64,000 nucleotides of DNA. Origin: Impatiens glandulifera. Lineage: Eukaryota > Streptophyta > Magnoliopsida > Ericales > Balsaminaceae. The DNA lies in contig NC_061870.1 in the NCBI RefSeq assembly GCF_907164915.1, forward strand, positions 24,713,348 to 24,777,347, read 5' to 3'. The translations under genes and the position numbers were made by a program. Positions 37,810 to 49,953 of the stretch are shown here, piece after piece. The stretch's first letter is position 1, and every line of letters starts with the position of its first letter. The notes below the pieces were generated by a model, which saw only the letters and a program-made list of their open reading frames with translations, was not told the origin of the DNA and did not search any database.

Positions 37810-38276
37810 GAGTTGTAAAAAATTAAAAGGTTAAAACTTAGATATTTCTTTTTATAGTAATTAGGAAATAAGTGAATTAATTAATTAAAATATTTAGTCA
37901 CTCAACTAATGATGGGTTAACGTGCTTCTTTTTCTACTTATTTGCTTTAAAAAATTTCTCCATATTTTCTAGTCAAATTTGAAACCTTACCTACCGTGTA
38001 CTTCATACATTTCCATAATTTCTTTGGACTTTATGAGCCAGTTTACCCAATATAATTTAATATGAAGTCTAACTTTGATTTTAATTCATTTCTTTTCCAT
38101 TTTTGTAGGGGTGAACTTTTTATGAGTATATTTAGCAGCCTTATTTGAAGTAGATTAGATCATGTAGACTGCTTTTAACTTTTTTTAATTGGTTTTATCA
38201 ATATAGTTACTATTATATATATTACATTTATTTTACCTCTTAGTCTTAGTAATCTGATAATATATATAGTTTTAAG

Positions 38277-38441
38277 TAGGGATGACAATGATTACTCGTA
38301 TGATCAATACATCAATACCGGTTGGTATCCGATGATTGAGTTCGGGTATTTTAAATCGGGTATGGGGAGGGGAGAAGGTACCCAGTCGGGTACGAGATCA
38401 GGGATGAAGAGTATACGAAACCAAACCCGACACCCGACTAC

Positions 38442-38495
<54 letters not shown>

Positions 38496-39080
38496 CTAAA
38501 TATTAATGTGACTTTTCACATCTTATCATTATCTTTGTCATAATTACATAATTTAATTTGATTTATCACATTCCACTCTTACCCACACTTCATTATTTAT
38601 TTGTACTTCTTTTTTATTATAAAAAACTTATTTCTCCTTAATAACTATTTTATTTTTTCTCTTCATCTTCAACTATACTCTCCTCCCTTCTTAATCTTCA
38701 TCTCTTAATATTTTTTAACATTTCCTCTGTCTTTCTTCTTCAATTATATTAACAAATTCTTTTTCAATTATATTAACAACAAAATTGTTATGTTCTTTGA
38801 CATCTATAACTAATGCTTATTTTATTTTTATTTTTATATTTTGATGTTACTACTTTAAAGTTATTTATTGTTTAGTTATTTATTAATGTTTTTTTATCTT
38901 CATTTTAATAAAATATATAAATTTACACTTTATTCGGGTAAAGAGTACTCGACAAATCAGGGATGGGGAAAATATAGAGATACCCGTCGGGTTTGGGGTC
39001 GGATAGTAATTAAAATGAAAATTGGGTACGGGAATAAGTATTTCACTTTCCAATGGGTAGGGTACCCGTTGTCATCCCTA
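38277..39080. mobile_element. Non-autonomous hAT element with 8-bp target duplication
   Basis: Starts TAGGGATGACAATG and ends CGTTGTCATCCCTA, inverted repeats with one mismatch. It is flanked by GTTTTAAG at 38269-38276 and 39081-39088. The 8-bp duplication and TAGGG-type ends fit the hAT superfamily. The interior contains CGGGTA-rich subterminal sequence and a (TA)n array at 38446-38493. There is no transposase. Frames inside it, such as 38868-39167, are not genes. Confidence 0.75.
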
Positions 39081-39349
39081 GTTTTAAGGATATTACATGC
39101 TGTGATTTGCACTAAATTCATATCGAGAAGTCTAAAAAACCATATAAGGTGGAGTGTTTTTTTTTAACTTTTTTTTTCAGATTTCAATACATACTTATAT
39201 TTTGTTTGAAATGATTGTGTGAAGCGTGAACAATGAATTTTGGTTAGTTTTTTAATATAATATAATTTATTATTATTATTTTGGAATACTCAACTTAGGG
39301 TTAAATTATAGAGTGAAAATGTAGAGCATATGATAGTAATTTAAAATTG

Positions 39350-39760
39350 TGGCATGATTAGTTCAAATAATAATATTTAGATGTTTTAAATAATTAAATT
39401 CAATATTCATAACGAAGATTCATAATTTAATTTGTGATTATTGACTTTGAGTTTTCATACTATAACCATTTAAATAAAATAAAATAAAATAAAACACCTT
39501 TAATTTAGAGTAAGGTGTTCACTTATTTTTACAAACGTCTAAAAACGGTATATTATTGTAGCATAATTCAAATAATAATATTTAGAGATTTTGAATATAT
39601 TAAATTCAATATTCATAATGAAGATTCATAATTTAATTTGTGATTATTGACTTTTGAGTTTTCATATTATAACCATTTAAATAAAATAAAATAAAACACC
39701 TTTAATTAAAGTAACGTGTTCACTTATATTTACAAACTTCTAAAAACGTATTAATTTTTC
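39350..39760 (+). repeat. 205-bp tandem duplication
   Basis: TTCAAATAATAATATTTAG recurs at 39362 and 39567. The ~205-bp units share most bases through 'acaaac.tctaaaaacg' and differ by small AAAAT-unit length changes. Confidence 0.85.
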
Positions 39761-40146
39761 TCCAATAACACTATCATTTTGGTAAAAAAAACAAACACTG
39801 TACCGTATATAATAAGATAACATGACTTTTTTAAACAAATTTCTAAAATCAATATAACTTTTTCTTTAATAAGCAAATTGGTAAAAGAAAATGGCATAAT
39901 TCACTGCACAATTGTGTATATTATTCGACTAGTTTGACTTTAATTCATATAATGAGATTGAATTACCAAAATATCTGAATTTCATCTTTTGTGAATTAGA
40001 TCAAATAACCTCAAAGTATATAGAAAATGATCAATTAAGGCCCACAACTTTCTAACTTATAATTTAAGCTCTCAAGTTATAAATGTTAAATCATATAAGC
40101 ACTGTTTGAAATGATAAAATGTTTATTTTAACTCAATAGGTACTAG

Positions 40147-41216
40147 TAGGGTGTAAACGAGCCGAGTTGAGTTCGAACTAGTCCTGACTCGAGTTCGACT
40201 CGCCTCATTTTTAATTGGCTCGGCTCAAGCTCGAACTTTTAATATTAAGCTTGAACTCGGCTCGATCATATAACCATATGCTTGAGTTTAGTTCGAAATG
40301 CTCGAATTTAAATATATTTATATATTAATTTTTTATATTAAAAAAAATATAATGGAAGTTGAGAGTCCATTCATCGGACCGTACAATCCTTCGCGTATTT
40401 TTTTTTTGTTTTACGCCCTTAACTCTTCCTCAGCCAAGACTTGGTTCACGTAAGAATGGACGTATTGGTTCGCATAAAATTCGCGTAAGAATACACGTAG
40501 AATACCTAAGGAAGTTATTCATGTTCAAGCAAGTTTGAGAAAAATACTTTCTAGTCGTGTATTATATTTGAGATAAATTTGAAAACATATTAGACTTATT
40601 ATGTTTATTTTGAAAAATAAAACACTTTATAGTAAAATAAAAATAATTTTATATTTTATATTGTATATTGAGATGGTATATACCATGTAATTTATAAGTA
40701 TTATATAATATTTATATTTTAATTTATAAGGATTATTTTGATATATCTTGATAAATACTTTATATTGAAATAAAAATAATTTTATATGTTATAAAGTATA
40801 ATACATAAGATTGTATATATTAAATAATATTATAAAATAATTATATTTTGATTTGTCTTTAAAAAATTATGTAATTAAATTAACATCAAATTTATTTATT
40901 TTCTTATAAGTATTATATAACACATATATTTTTTTCTTAAATTATAAGTATATTTTAGGGATGTATAAGCAATAAGTTCATATATAGTTTTATGGGTATG
41001 TTTCAAATTTGATTAAAAAGTAAAGTATAATAATTTTTTTATATATATAATTAGGTTTGAAAAAGCTCGACGAGTTATTAAACGAGTCTTACTTAAGCTT
41101 GAATTCGTCTCGAATCTTAAACGAACTGACTCGAGCTCGACTTGAATTCGATTTTGATCGAACTCGAATCGAACTTTTACCAAGCCACTCACGAAAGGCT
41201 TGGCTTGTTTACACCA
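40147..41216. mobile_element. Non-autonomous hAT-type element
   Basis: The left end TAGGGTGTAAACGAGCCGAG and the reverse complement of the right end TGGTGTAAACAAGCCAAG pair. The flanks GGTACTAG (40139-40146) and GGTACTAC (41217-41224) form an 8-bp duplication with one difference. Subterminal regions are rich in CTCGA and GTTCGAAC words. There is no coding sequence. Confidence 0.7.
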
Positions 41217-43406
41217 GGTACTACTTGAGAACTTAAAAACATTTTCTCACATTCCTTGAATGAGTAATATTGGAATCGATAATGAGAGTTTTAGAGCGTC
41301 TCTTTTTATAAGACAAGTTCTCAATTTTTTTTTATCAATTTTGATTGAAATATTCTAAAACTTTTAATTTATAAATCCCTGTTAATTAAACTATTCTTAT
41401 CAGTTACTTTTTTTTTACTTTAAGCTTGGTTCGGATTCATTCGAGTTATTTAAAGAACTCGGTTATTTAAATGATTGGTGATGATTTGAGGTAAATACAA
41501 TTTTTTATAAAAAAGATTTAAATAATATTAATATATAATGATAAAATAAAAAATATTTTAATATTTTGAGTAATGAATTAAATGATGTGATAAAGAGATA
41601 TAATGATTTTGAGTTATAAGTTATTTAATAATATCTACCGAACATATATAAAATAAATAATATATAAAATTGACCTTTTACTTCAAAAATAAATATCAAG
41701 TATTTTCGTTCCTTCTATCTTAATTTGCACGCCTATAAGGAACTATATAATTTATTTTTTTTTAATTTTCTCCTCTTACTTGTTCTTTATCATTGGCTAA
41801 CCATATTTGTCCTTATTCGGTTTGCGTCTAGATATATATTCAACAAAATTCCAAAGAAAAAAAAGTAAGTCCAACTTAATATATAACATTAGAAACAAAT
41901 AGTAAGCTCACCATTGTTGATTTTGAGTCATTCCGTAATACTTTATACTTTTATTTCTAGCCTTATATATTAATATAATATTGTTAGGCACTATATGATG
42001 AAGATGACATATAACTTAAATAGTATTAGCATCAGTTGAAACAAACTACACAAATATTAAAAAAATACTTCTAAGACACAAAACAACACGACTCCATGTA
42101 ACGTAACAAAAAAACAACTATCCAAAAGTCACAAACCAATCAAAACATAACAATACAATTGAATAAACTCAAAAACAATAAGTAAATAAATTAAGAATAC
42201 TAAAGTAGTTTAAGTGACAGTAATGATTTTAAGAAACTGTCACGAGTTTGATTCCCAACTAGAACTCCTTAAATTAAAGTGAAAGGCATGACGGTCAGAG
42301 TTTAAATGATCCACAAGAAAAGTATGAGTTACTCAGATTTAAAATCATTGTCAACAAATGGAATTCGACTAAATCAAAAAAAAAAAGTTAACTCAAATAT
42401 GTGCGACAACGAAACATTGAACAAAGTGTGTGTGTGACAGGAGAAGAGAAATAAGAAGTCACAATACTAAAATACTTAGCGTAGAAATTAATCAAAAATA
42501 GCCTCTTGAGAAAACCAGAAATCTAGAAGATAAGAATACCATCATAATGAGTGTTGATATCTTCTAAATGAAATTAGATCAATTTGTCCTTGAAACATTG
42601 AGTTACCCTTATAATTTTGAATCAAATTAAGTACGATTGTAGAACATAGTTATTAATTATTTATCGACTAAATTTTATTTTTTTATTTTTCTTTTATGGA
42701 AGTTGGGACTTGGGAGGGTTGAATTGATTTTTACATTATAATTTTTACAACTTTAGATATTTAAAAATGCTACATGATTTGTTATTTAGTTGGCCAAAAG
42801 CTCATCCACATATTCTCCATAATTATTTTTTTTTGGTAAAAATATGTAATGCGCCCAATAATTTTATTTTCTTGATTTATTTGAACAGACAATAAAAAAA
42901 AGTAAAATAATTAGTTATAATGTATCTATCATATCATGTAACAAAGTTACACAACTTTTATTCTCCACTTCTTAGCTTTGATCCAATTATAAGTGCATAA
43001 AGTGGAACTTCCATGTTTAGATGTCTTCCTACTAGGCATTTTAATATATATTTTTAATTAATTGAGAAATTTTAATATATATATTTTTACACCAACATAG
43101 GATAAAAGCTGTACATAATAGGTTTAGCTTGTTCTTCCCATTTATTGGACTTGGATTAAATGGGCAATCTATATTTGTTTAAAAAATGTTGTAAAAAGTA
43201 AATAACTTGCATATGAACATTCAAATAAGAAAAGGGAAAATGCAAATCAAAATTGTATTTTTTTTAAATAGTTCTTTAAAACATTTACACATAATAAAAA
43301 ACACACAATAGATGTGGTGAAAATCAAACCAATAGATTAGTTCAATAAAAAGAGTTTTGATTTAATTTAAGTAGTATGTCATTATTGTGAAAGGATCATT
43401 AATAAT

Positions 43407-43900
43407 GTTTTTTAAAAAATAAATAAAAATAAAATTAAAACAAAGTTATTGAAACTTGTAGGTTCTCAAAGAACGATTAACTCTTCGATCGTTTCCACCG
43501 TCTTTTCAGAACGAATCTTAGAGAACGTCGTATTAATAACATTGTGAATAATACGCATCGAACGACTATGATCATTGAATGTTCGACAAATTTTCTCCAA
43601 CAAGATAGTTCACTAAAAATAATTAGAATTGTAACACAAACATCAATCTAAATTTTTCAGCAACTACCCAAAGACTCGAATATCACATAGTGAATCCCAA
43701 CAATATTCATAAAAGACTTCAGATACAAGTCACACATCTACGACGCAAAAATAAGTGAGTTGTCGATTTAACTGCGCGTGACACATATGACAACGACTTA
43801 CCATAATATAATATTTTTTCATTCACACATCATTCGTAAGAATTTCATCGTGAATATCGATCCATCCAAAGAACAATGATAAAAAAATGTCATTAACCGT
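43407..43900 (-). repeat. LINE-like 3' end, copy 4
   Basis: Long copy. It aligns by eye with 47720-48170 over some 450 bp, including AGAACGATTAACTC, CAGAACGAATCT, the 'cgactatgatcattgaa' part and the 'cacacatca(t)' part. On the minus strand it ends in A-rich sequence. Confidence 0.5.
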
Positions 43901-46900
43901 GATATTTCTACATATAGCATTGAAAAGATTTATTGTTACGTTGCAACTAGACTTTTGACACTGTACCAAATATTGTTTCAAAAACTAATCGAAAATAAAT
44001 CTCCACAATGAATCTGGACTACTCACGTAAACTTTTCCACATAAAATAAATTTCCTTCAAATGTTATACCTTGTTGGTAATTAGACATTTTTGTGAACTA
44101 ATCAGACCAATCTTAACCATACTTACACATCTGATCGTCTTAACCATACTTACACATCTGATCATCGATTTTAAAGACTATTTGCCTCGGTTGCAAATTT
44201 ACTACACTATTTCAATATTGAGATCTCTTTGATTTTTAAAACATTTAACCTCATTTCAATTAATTTTTTTGGTGGTGGAATTTAAAATTATAATATATGG
44301 TCAAAATTGGAAAGAAAACAAATCATCCAGTATATATGAAATACAAGATACAATTATACATTGTGATCAAAGAACTTTAAAAATATACAAAATGTGATCA
44401 TTTGAGGTTAACAAAGAGAACCTAACCTTGATTAGATAGACAAGGAGAGAACTCTAATTAATCCATCAACCAACGGTGGCAAAACTTGTAACTAATTAGA
44501 TCCCTCCTATTGCATTATAGCTAGATGGTTCACCAAACAATAATGACTGAGATCGACGTTTTTCAAGAGTGCTCACCTTGCACCCGTACCACAATCCGTC
44601 ATCTTAAAACCCTAAATCGAACCAGGCATGACAAATTGAAAGTTGATTATATTTTATAAATCCCTAAACTTATACATATAGAGCAGTGCATAAACAAATT
44701 ATGACAAGAAAACAAATTATGACAAGAAAATTAACTATTGTGAAAACACTAACCAAACCGAAAAGAGACATTTTGAAGGGTGTCCAAACATTTCATAAGA
44801 AACCCACCACTGAAAAAGATGTGACAACCTCATACAATATTCCTGTTTGTCAATCCTTAATAATTTCTCCATAAATACAAACACATAGTATCAAATTAAA
44901 GATAAAACTTCATGTGGATGTATCCTATTCTGAATCTCACATTGTAATGAAATTTGTGTATGATGCATCTAGGATGATTAAGTTAGCAAAATGATCAGGG
45001 AAATCGATCATAATGTTTTGCACGAGGCGTAATTTTAATCAATAAAAGAGCCTTCACCGACTGAGAATGTTTATTATTATTATAACTTAGCTACCATGAT
45101 AACATAAGTGTCAAGATCTTATTAAAAATTAAAACTTTTAAATTCTATTCTTATTCAGAAAACTAATTGAAATAAATAAGATCATTCTAACCGCTCTTAA
45201 GAATAAACCCGGGTAAAAATTAAATTAAAAGATTTTTTTTAGAAAATCTTATAGAATTGATTCACCATCTGTTCTGTTGTGGTTATACTTTTAGATCCTT
45301 ACAACTTGTTATTTGTCTATGAGTAATTGGGTTCTGTCACGTTCAACGAAGGCCTTGTCCAAAATTTGATTACCTTTTGAACAAAATTAAAAGAATTCAG
45401 GTTATCTGAATATTAATGAGTTAATTTTAAATAAACTGTTTCTTGTAATAATAAAAAGAGGATAATGTGTAAAACAATAGAACATAATAATTAAAAAATA
45501 GAGGGCACGACCAAAATAAAAATGAATTAGATGTACAATAATTCTTATGATTAATGACTGGTATCCATTGATATATATTATAAATAATTATGAGATCTTC
45601 ATTGGATTTTTTTTTTGGAGTAGTATTAGGGAAACAAATTTTTTTTCTTGACTTTCCGAGGTCTTTTATTATTATTAAAACTTCATCCATATATAATTTT
45701 TTAATTAATTAAAATATAAAATAACTCTACTTTATTTTTATAAAAATTATATTTTTAAATATAAATAATATTATAATATTTACTAATTAAAATTTTATAT
45801 AATTTATTAAAAAATAAAAAACTCAATAAAATATTGGTTTGATTTTTGGATTTTTAAACTTTTTTACCTAAAATCTAATGATTAAAATATCTAACCTTCT
45901 CTTTGTCTATTAAAATATCAAAATTATTTTATATAAAAATATTTTGATATATTAATTCCAAAAAGCTTATTTTTTAAAATTTCTTTTATAAAAAAAAAAA
46001 AATGTTTCCGCTTAGATAATCCAGTAGTCAACATCAAACAAGGTATATTGATATGAGAGTCCTAGTTTGTGTGCTCTTCTTTCATTTAAAAAAAAAATGT
46101 TAATTTATTTTTTTAATATAAAAAAAGTTGACCATTCAACTGTCATGTCTAGAAGACTTGAATGAATTGGATGAAATTGAGTCGTGTGCCGAGAGTGACA
46201 TAACCCATGTTTCATGTATGATTTATATGAAATGATCTCATTATCATTGACATTGTTGTTACAATAATCACATGTTTTCTTCATTATATATGCATTATTA
46301 TTAACTTTTTATTCAATACAGTTGATTTTTCTTACATTGATTTTATGCCTAACTTTTTTTTATTAGTTATTTTATCCATTAATTTCTCTTCACCCAGTAA
46401 TTCTTTACAATTTCATAATCATGAGTTCGAGTTTTCACCTAAAAAAACATAAAAAAGGTTAAATAATGGTGTAACGTTTATTACCTCAATCCACTCACTT
46501 ATATTAAATTTATTGAATAAATTAATTAAATTATTGTCTTGAGCCAAGTGAGACATTATTTTAATTTACTTTTATTTGTTGAACTATTAGGAGCACATGA
46601 ACACAAATAGAAAGTAAGGGAATCAAATGGGTAGTCTGCGGCAGAATTAATAGAAATGTTATTTTATTTCTCCCATTTGAACTTAAAGATCTACTACATA
46701 TGAACATTGAATGATTATGGTTTATTTATTATTATCATGATCATATCTAGTATTCATTATAAGTCTACATTAATTATTCTTTGAAATTTGATCAGCCTAC
46801 AAAACCTAATTTCTTTTTTATAGAGGAGACGGCCGTGTTTCATGCAACAAGAAGACAGTCTTAGTCTTAGAGCATTTTTTTTAATTAAAATTTGCCAAGA

Positions 46901-47607
46901 ATCTTAATTTGCTCATTCTTTGTCTAACAATATGTTTTATAGAGTTGGGTCAGGAATTATTCCACCTATATAAATCATTAATTTTCTAACCTTTCATGAT
47001 TTAATACATGTTTCTTTTAAACGATTGAAATTGGAGTGAAGTAGTTAATTTAAAAACGTTATTAAATTTGTTAATATATAAATTAATTTTTTTTTTCAAA
47101 CCCAGATTTGATTGTTTCCAAACATTGAAACCAAAGTCTTAATTTAATAAATGAAAACAAGTCTTTCTTTTGGTTGATTTTCTATGTTGAGGTGTGACAT
47201 TTATCATGTTTTATCTTAGTTTTAATCCAGGTTTGTTCTTACTGCTTGATACTTTCCAATTCATTTCAATCCAAAAACATCAGTTTTATTTTAGTATCAA
47301 CCTTTTTTTTACATTTAGCAAAAGTCAATAATTTATTTTTTTTCTAAATTTTGATATCCCTCTCCAAATTTTATTGTTTTGATTTAAGCCTTTTGATTTT
47401 GTAAAGAAAGTTGAAATAACATTATTATTTTTTGTCTTATGCAATAGGACACTTTGCAAAGTAAGCCATTAGCCCATTACTGAATTGACATTGAGATTTC
47501 AGACTTGAGAGTATTTTATTGGGCTTTAATAAAACATTTCTTCAAAATGTCCACTCATTGAACTGGGCCAAGTTTCATCAAAGAGAAGCATAATGGGTTT
47601 ATTCGGA

Positions 47608-48200
47608 TTTTTTTTTAAAGTTTCGTATATATTAAAAATGAAAAAAAAAGTTTAAGCACAAAGACAAAATACGACAGGAAAATAACAAATAAAAATAAGA
47701 AAAAATACTTAAAAAGTTATCGAGCTTGTAAATTCTCGAGAAGAACGATTAACTCATCGACAAACTCTATTAGTTTTTCTGAACGAATCTCAGAAAGCAT
47801 CATAATAATAGTTATTATGAATGATACGAATCAGACGACTACGATCATTGAAAGTTCGACGATTTCTCTCAAATCATATAGTCCACTAAAGAATAATTGG
47901 GATGGTAACTCAAAATTTTGGCCTACCATATCACCCGCATCAATCAAACTTCACAACAACTATTTAAAGACTCGGACATTACTCAATGAATCATAGTAAT
48001 ACTCCACAAAAGGCTCCAAATACTAGTCATTCTCAACAATGCAAAAGTAAATGAGTTACCGATTCAACCTCTTCTTGACACATACGACTAGTCATAATAC
48101 AACATTTTTTCATGCACATATCATCGGTTAGAATTCCACCATAAATAACGTTTCATCCAAAGAACAAGATCTTGAATGAAATCTTTGACTCTCAAAGTTT
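47608..48200 (-). repeat. LINE-like 3' end with poly(A), copy 5
   Basis: The longest copy of the family. The plus-strand T-run at about 47608-47617 is a poly(A) tail on the minus strand. The minus-strand sequence has many stops, so no protein is left. Confidence 0.5.
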
Positions 48201-48439
48201 TTCCCAATAAAAATTATATGAAATCATCTTAGCGAATAATTTGTAGCAATGCCCACATGAAAAATAATAATTAAGAATAATTTAACTAGTTATATATTCA
48301 TAATTTTTTATTAAAATTTTGTTTTTTCAAAACTCATATTAATATCCGCTTAACTCTTATATCAATATAAAAGGTGTGAAGCCAAATTAAAAATAAATGA
48401 TCAATATTAGAATAAGAGCTATTAATAGCTATTTTTTTA

Positions 48440-49290
48440 ACAAGTAATTAAAAATCATAAATTTGATTCTCATTTAAAACGTTTTAAATGAAGATCAAAC
48501 TGTAAATAATGATGGTGAGATGTCATATTAGTTTCATATATTAAAAAAATAAATACAAAAAATAATAAAAATATTTTAGTTTAATTGAATATTAAAAAGG
48601 CCAGAAATATAAACATATAATTTCTGAAAAAAAGTTTAAAAAACTGATATAAAAAACTAATACATATTAAACTTAAATATAGAGTCTATTAACCGTATAA
48701 ATCAATTTAATTATACATTCAAAATATATTAATTAATATTATAAAATATACATACTAATTTAATTTTTACATCTTTACTTTTTACAACAAAATTTATTTA
48801 AAATTAATAGTATATTGATATTTGATATTTGAATTTCTAAATAATTATTTTAAAAATTAATTTAAAAATTATAAATTTGATTCTCATTTAAAACGTTTTA
48901 AATGAAAATCAAACTGTAAATAATGATGGTGAGATGTTATATTAGTTTCATGTATCAAAAAAAAAAAATAATAAATACAAAAAATAATAAAAAAAATTTA
49001 GTTTAATTGAATATTAAAAAGGCCAGAAATATAAACATATAATTTCCGATTTTTTTTTTTAAAAAACTGATATAAAAACCTAATACATATTAAACTTAAA
49101 TATAGAGTCTATTAACAGAATAAATCAATTTAATTATACATTCAAAATATATTAATTAATATTATAAATAATACAAATTAATTTAATTTTTACATCTTTA
49201 CTTTTTACAACAAAATTTATTTAAAATTAATAGTATATTGATATTTTATATTTGAATTTCTAAATAATTATTTTAAAAATTAGTTTAAAA
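48440..49290 (+). repeat. 414-bp tandem duplication
   Basis: ATAAATTTGATTCTCATTTA occurs at 48457 and 48871, and the two units match closely through 'tttgaatttctaaataattat'. Differences are mostly in poly(A) or poly(T) lengths. It is not coding. Confidence 0.9.
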
Positions 49291-49309
49291 TATACTGATT
49301 ATTTTTTTT

Positions 49310-49810
49310 AAAAAAGTCCATGAAACATTATATTGAAAAACAAATCAAGAAAAACAATATAGGTTGGAAAAACAAAGATAGTCTAACAAATTTCACTGGC
49401 TTGACTAAATTTGTGTTATAATAATGATGTTATGGATTATATCCATTCGTCAAATATAATCACTGAAAATACGACGATTATTTTTTAACTAAATAAACCA
49501 TCAAAACATAATAGAAAATAATAACTCAATGATTCACGCTTGTTATATCTGTTGTCTCCGTCTAAATTTTCCAACAATTATTAACAACTATTAAAGAGAC
49601 TCAACCATCATTCACTAATTTCTTGTAATGTTTAAAAGAATATTCCAATACCTGTGTCTAAACTATCATATACATAATGCAAATGTATGTGATACTATCT
49701 TTTAATCTCTATAATGGACATTTGACAACTAAATACATCATTTTTCATACCTGTGTCTCTGCTAAAATTCTACCATAAATAATCATGCCTAATAAAATAA
49801 GATTTAAATT
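49310..49810 (-). repeat. Diverged LINE-like fragment, copy 6
   Basis: Weak but ordered similarity to the 47.8-48.2 kb copy ('cactgaaaatacgacgatta', 'aaaccatcaaaa', 'ctaaattttccaacaattat', 'taccataaataat'). It ends about 140 bp before the PPR start codon. Confidence 0.35.
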
Positions 49811-49953
49811 TATTAAAACAACAATCCAACTAATGGCTAACTAATATGATCAATCTTCTTAAAATTTTATGAATGTGGTGGTATTTGTGTAACATTTGAA
49901 GCTCAAACATTTTTAGAGGATAATAAGGTGTTCAATTTGATTACGCCCATGAA

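Larger units (their letters stand above)
31432..49953. other. Gene desert with transposons and repeats
   Basis: After the GH3 promoter I find no supportable gene for about 18 kb. Frames present are short and low in complexity. The region holds a MITE (33892-34082), a 69-bp duplication (35588-35725), TA arrays (37724-37803 and 38446-38493), two hAT-type elements (38277-39080 and 40147-41216), a 205-bp duplication (39350-39760), LINE-like ends (43407-43900, 47608-48200, 49310-49810) and a 414-bp duplication (48440-49290). A possible tRNA-like B box (GAGTTTGATTCCC) occurs near 42245. Confidence 0.6.

Noticed and set aside
44686..44874. 62-residue Lys/Thr-rich frame
   Set aside because: It begins with an 18-bp duplicated ATGACAAGAAAACAAATT-type repeat in AT-rich DNA and has no homology or splice context.
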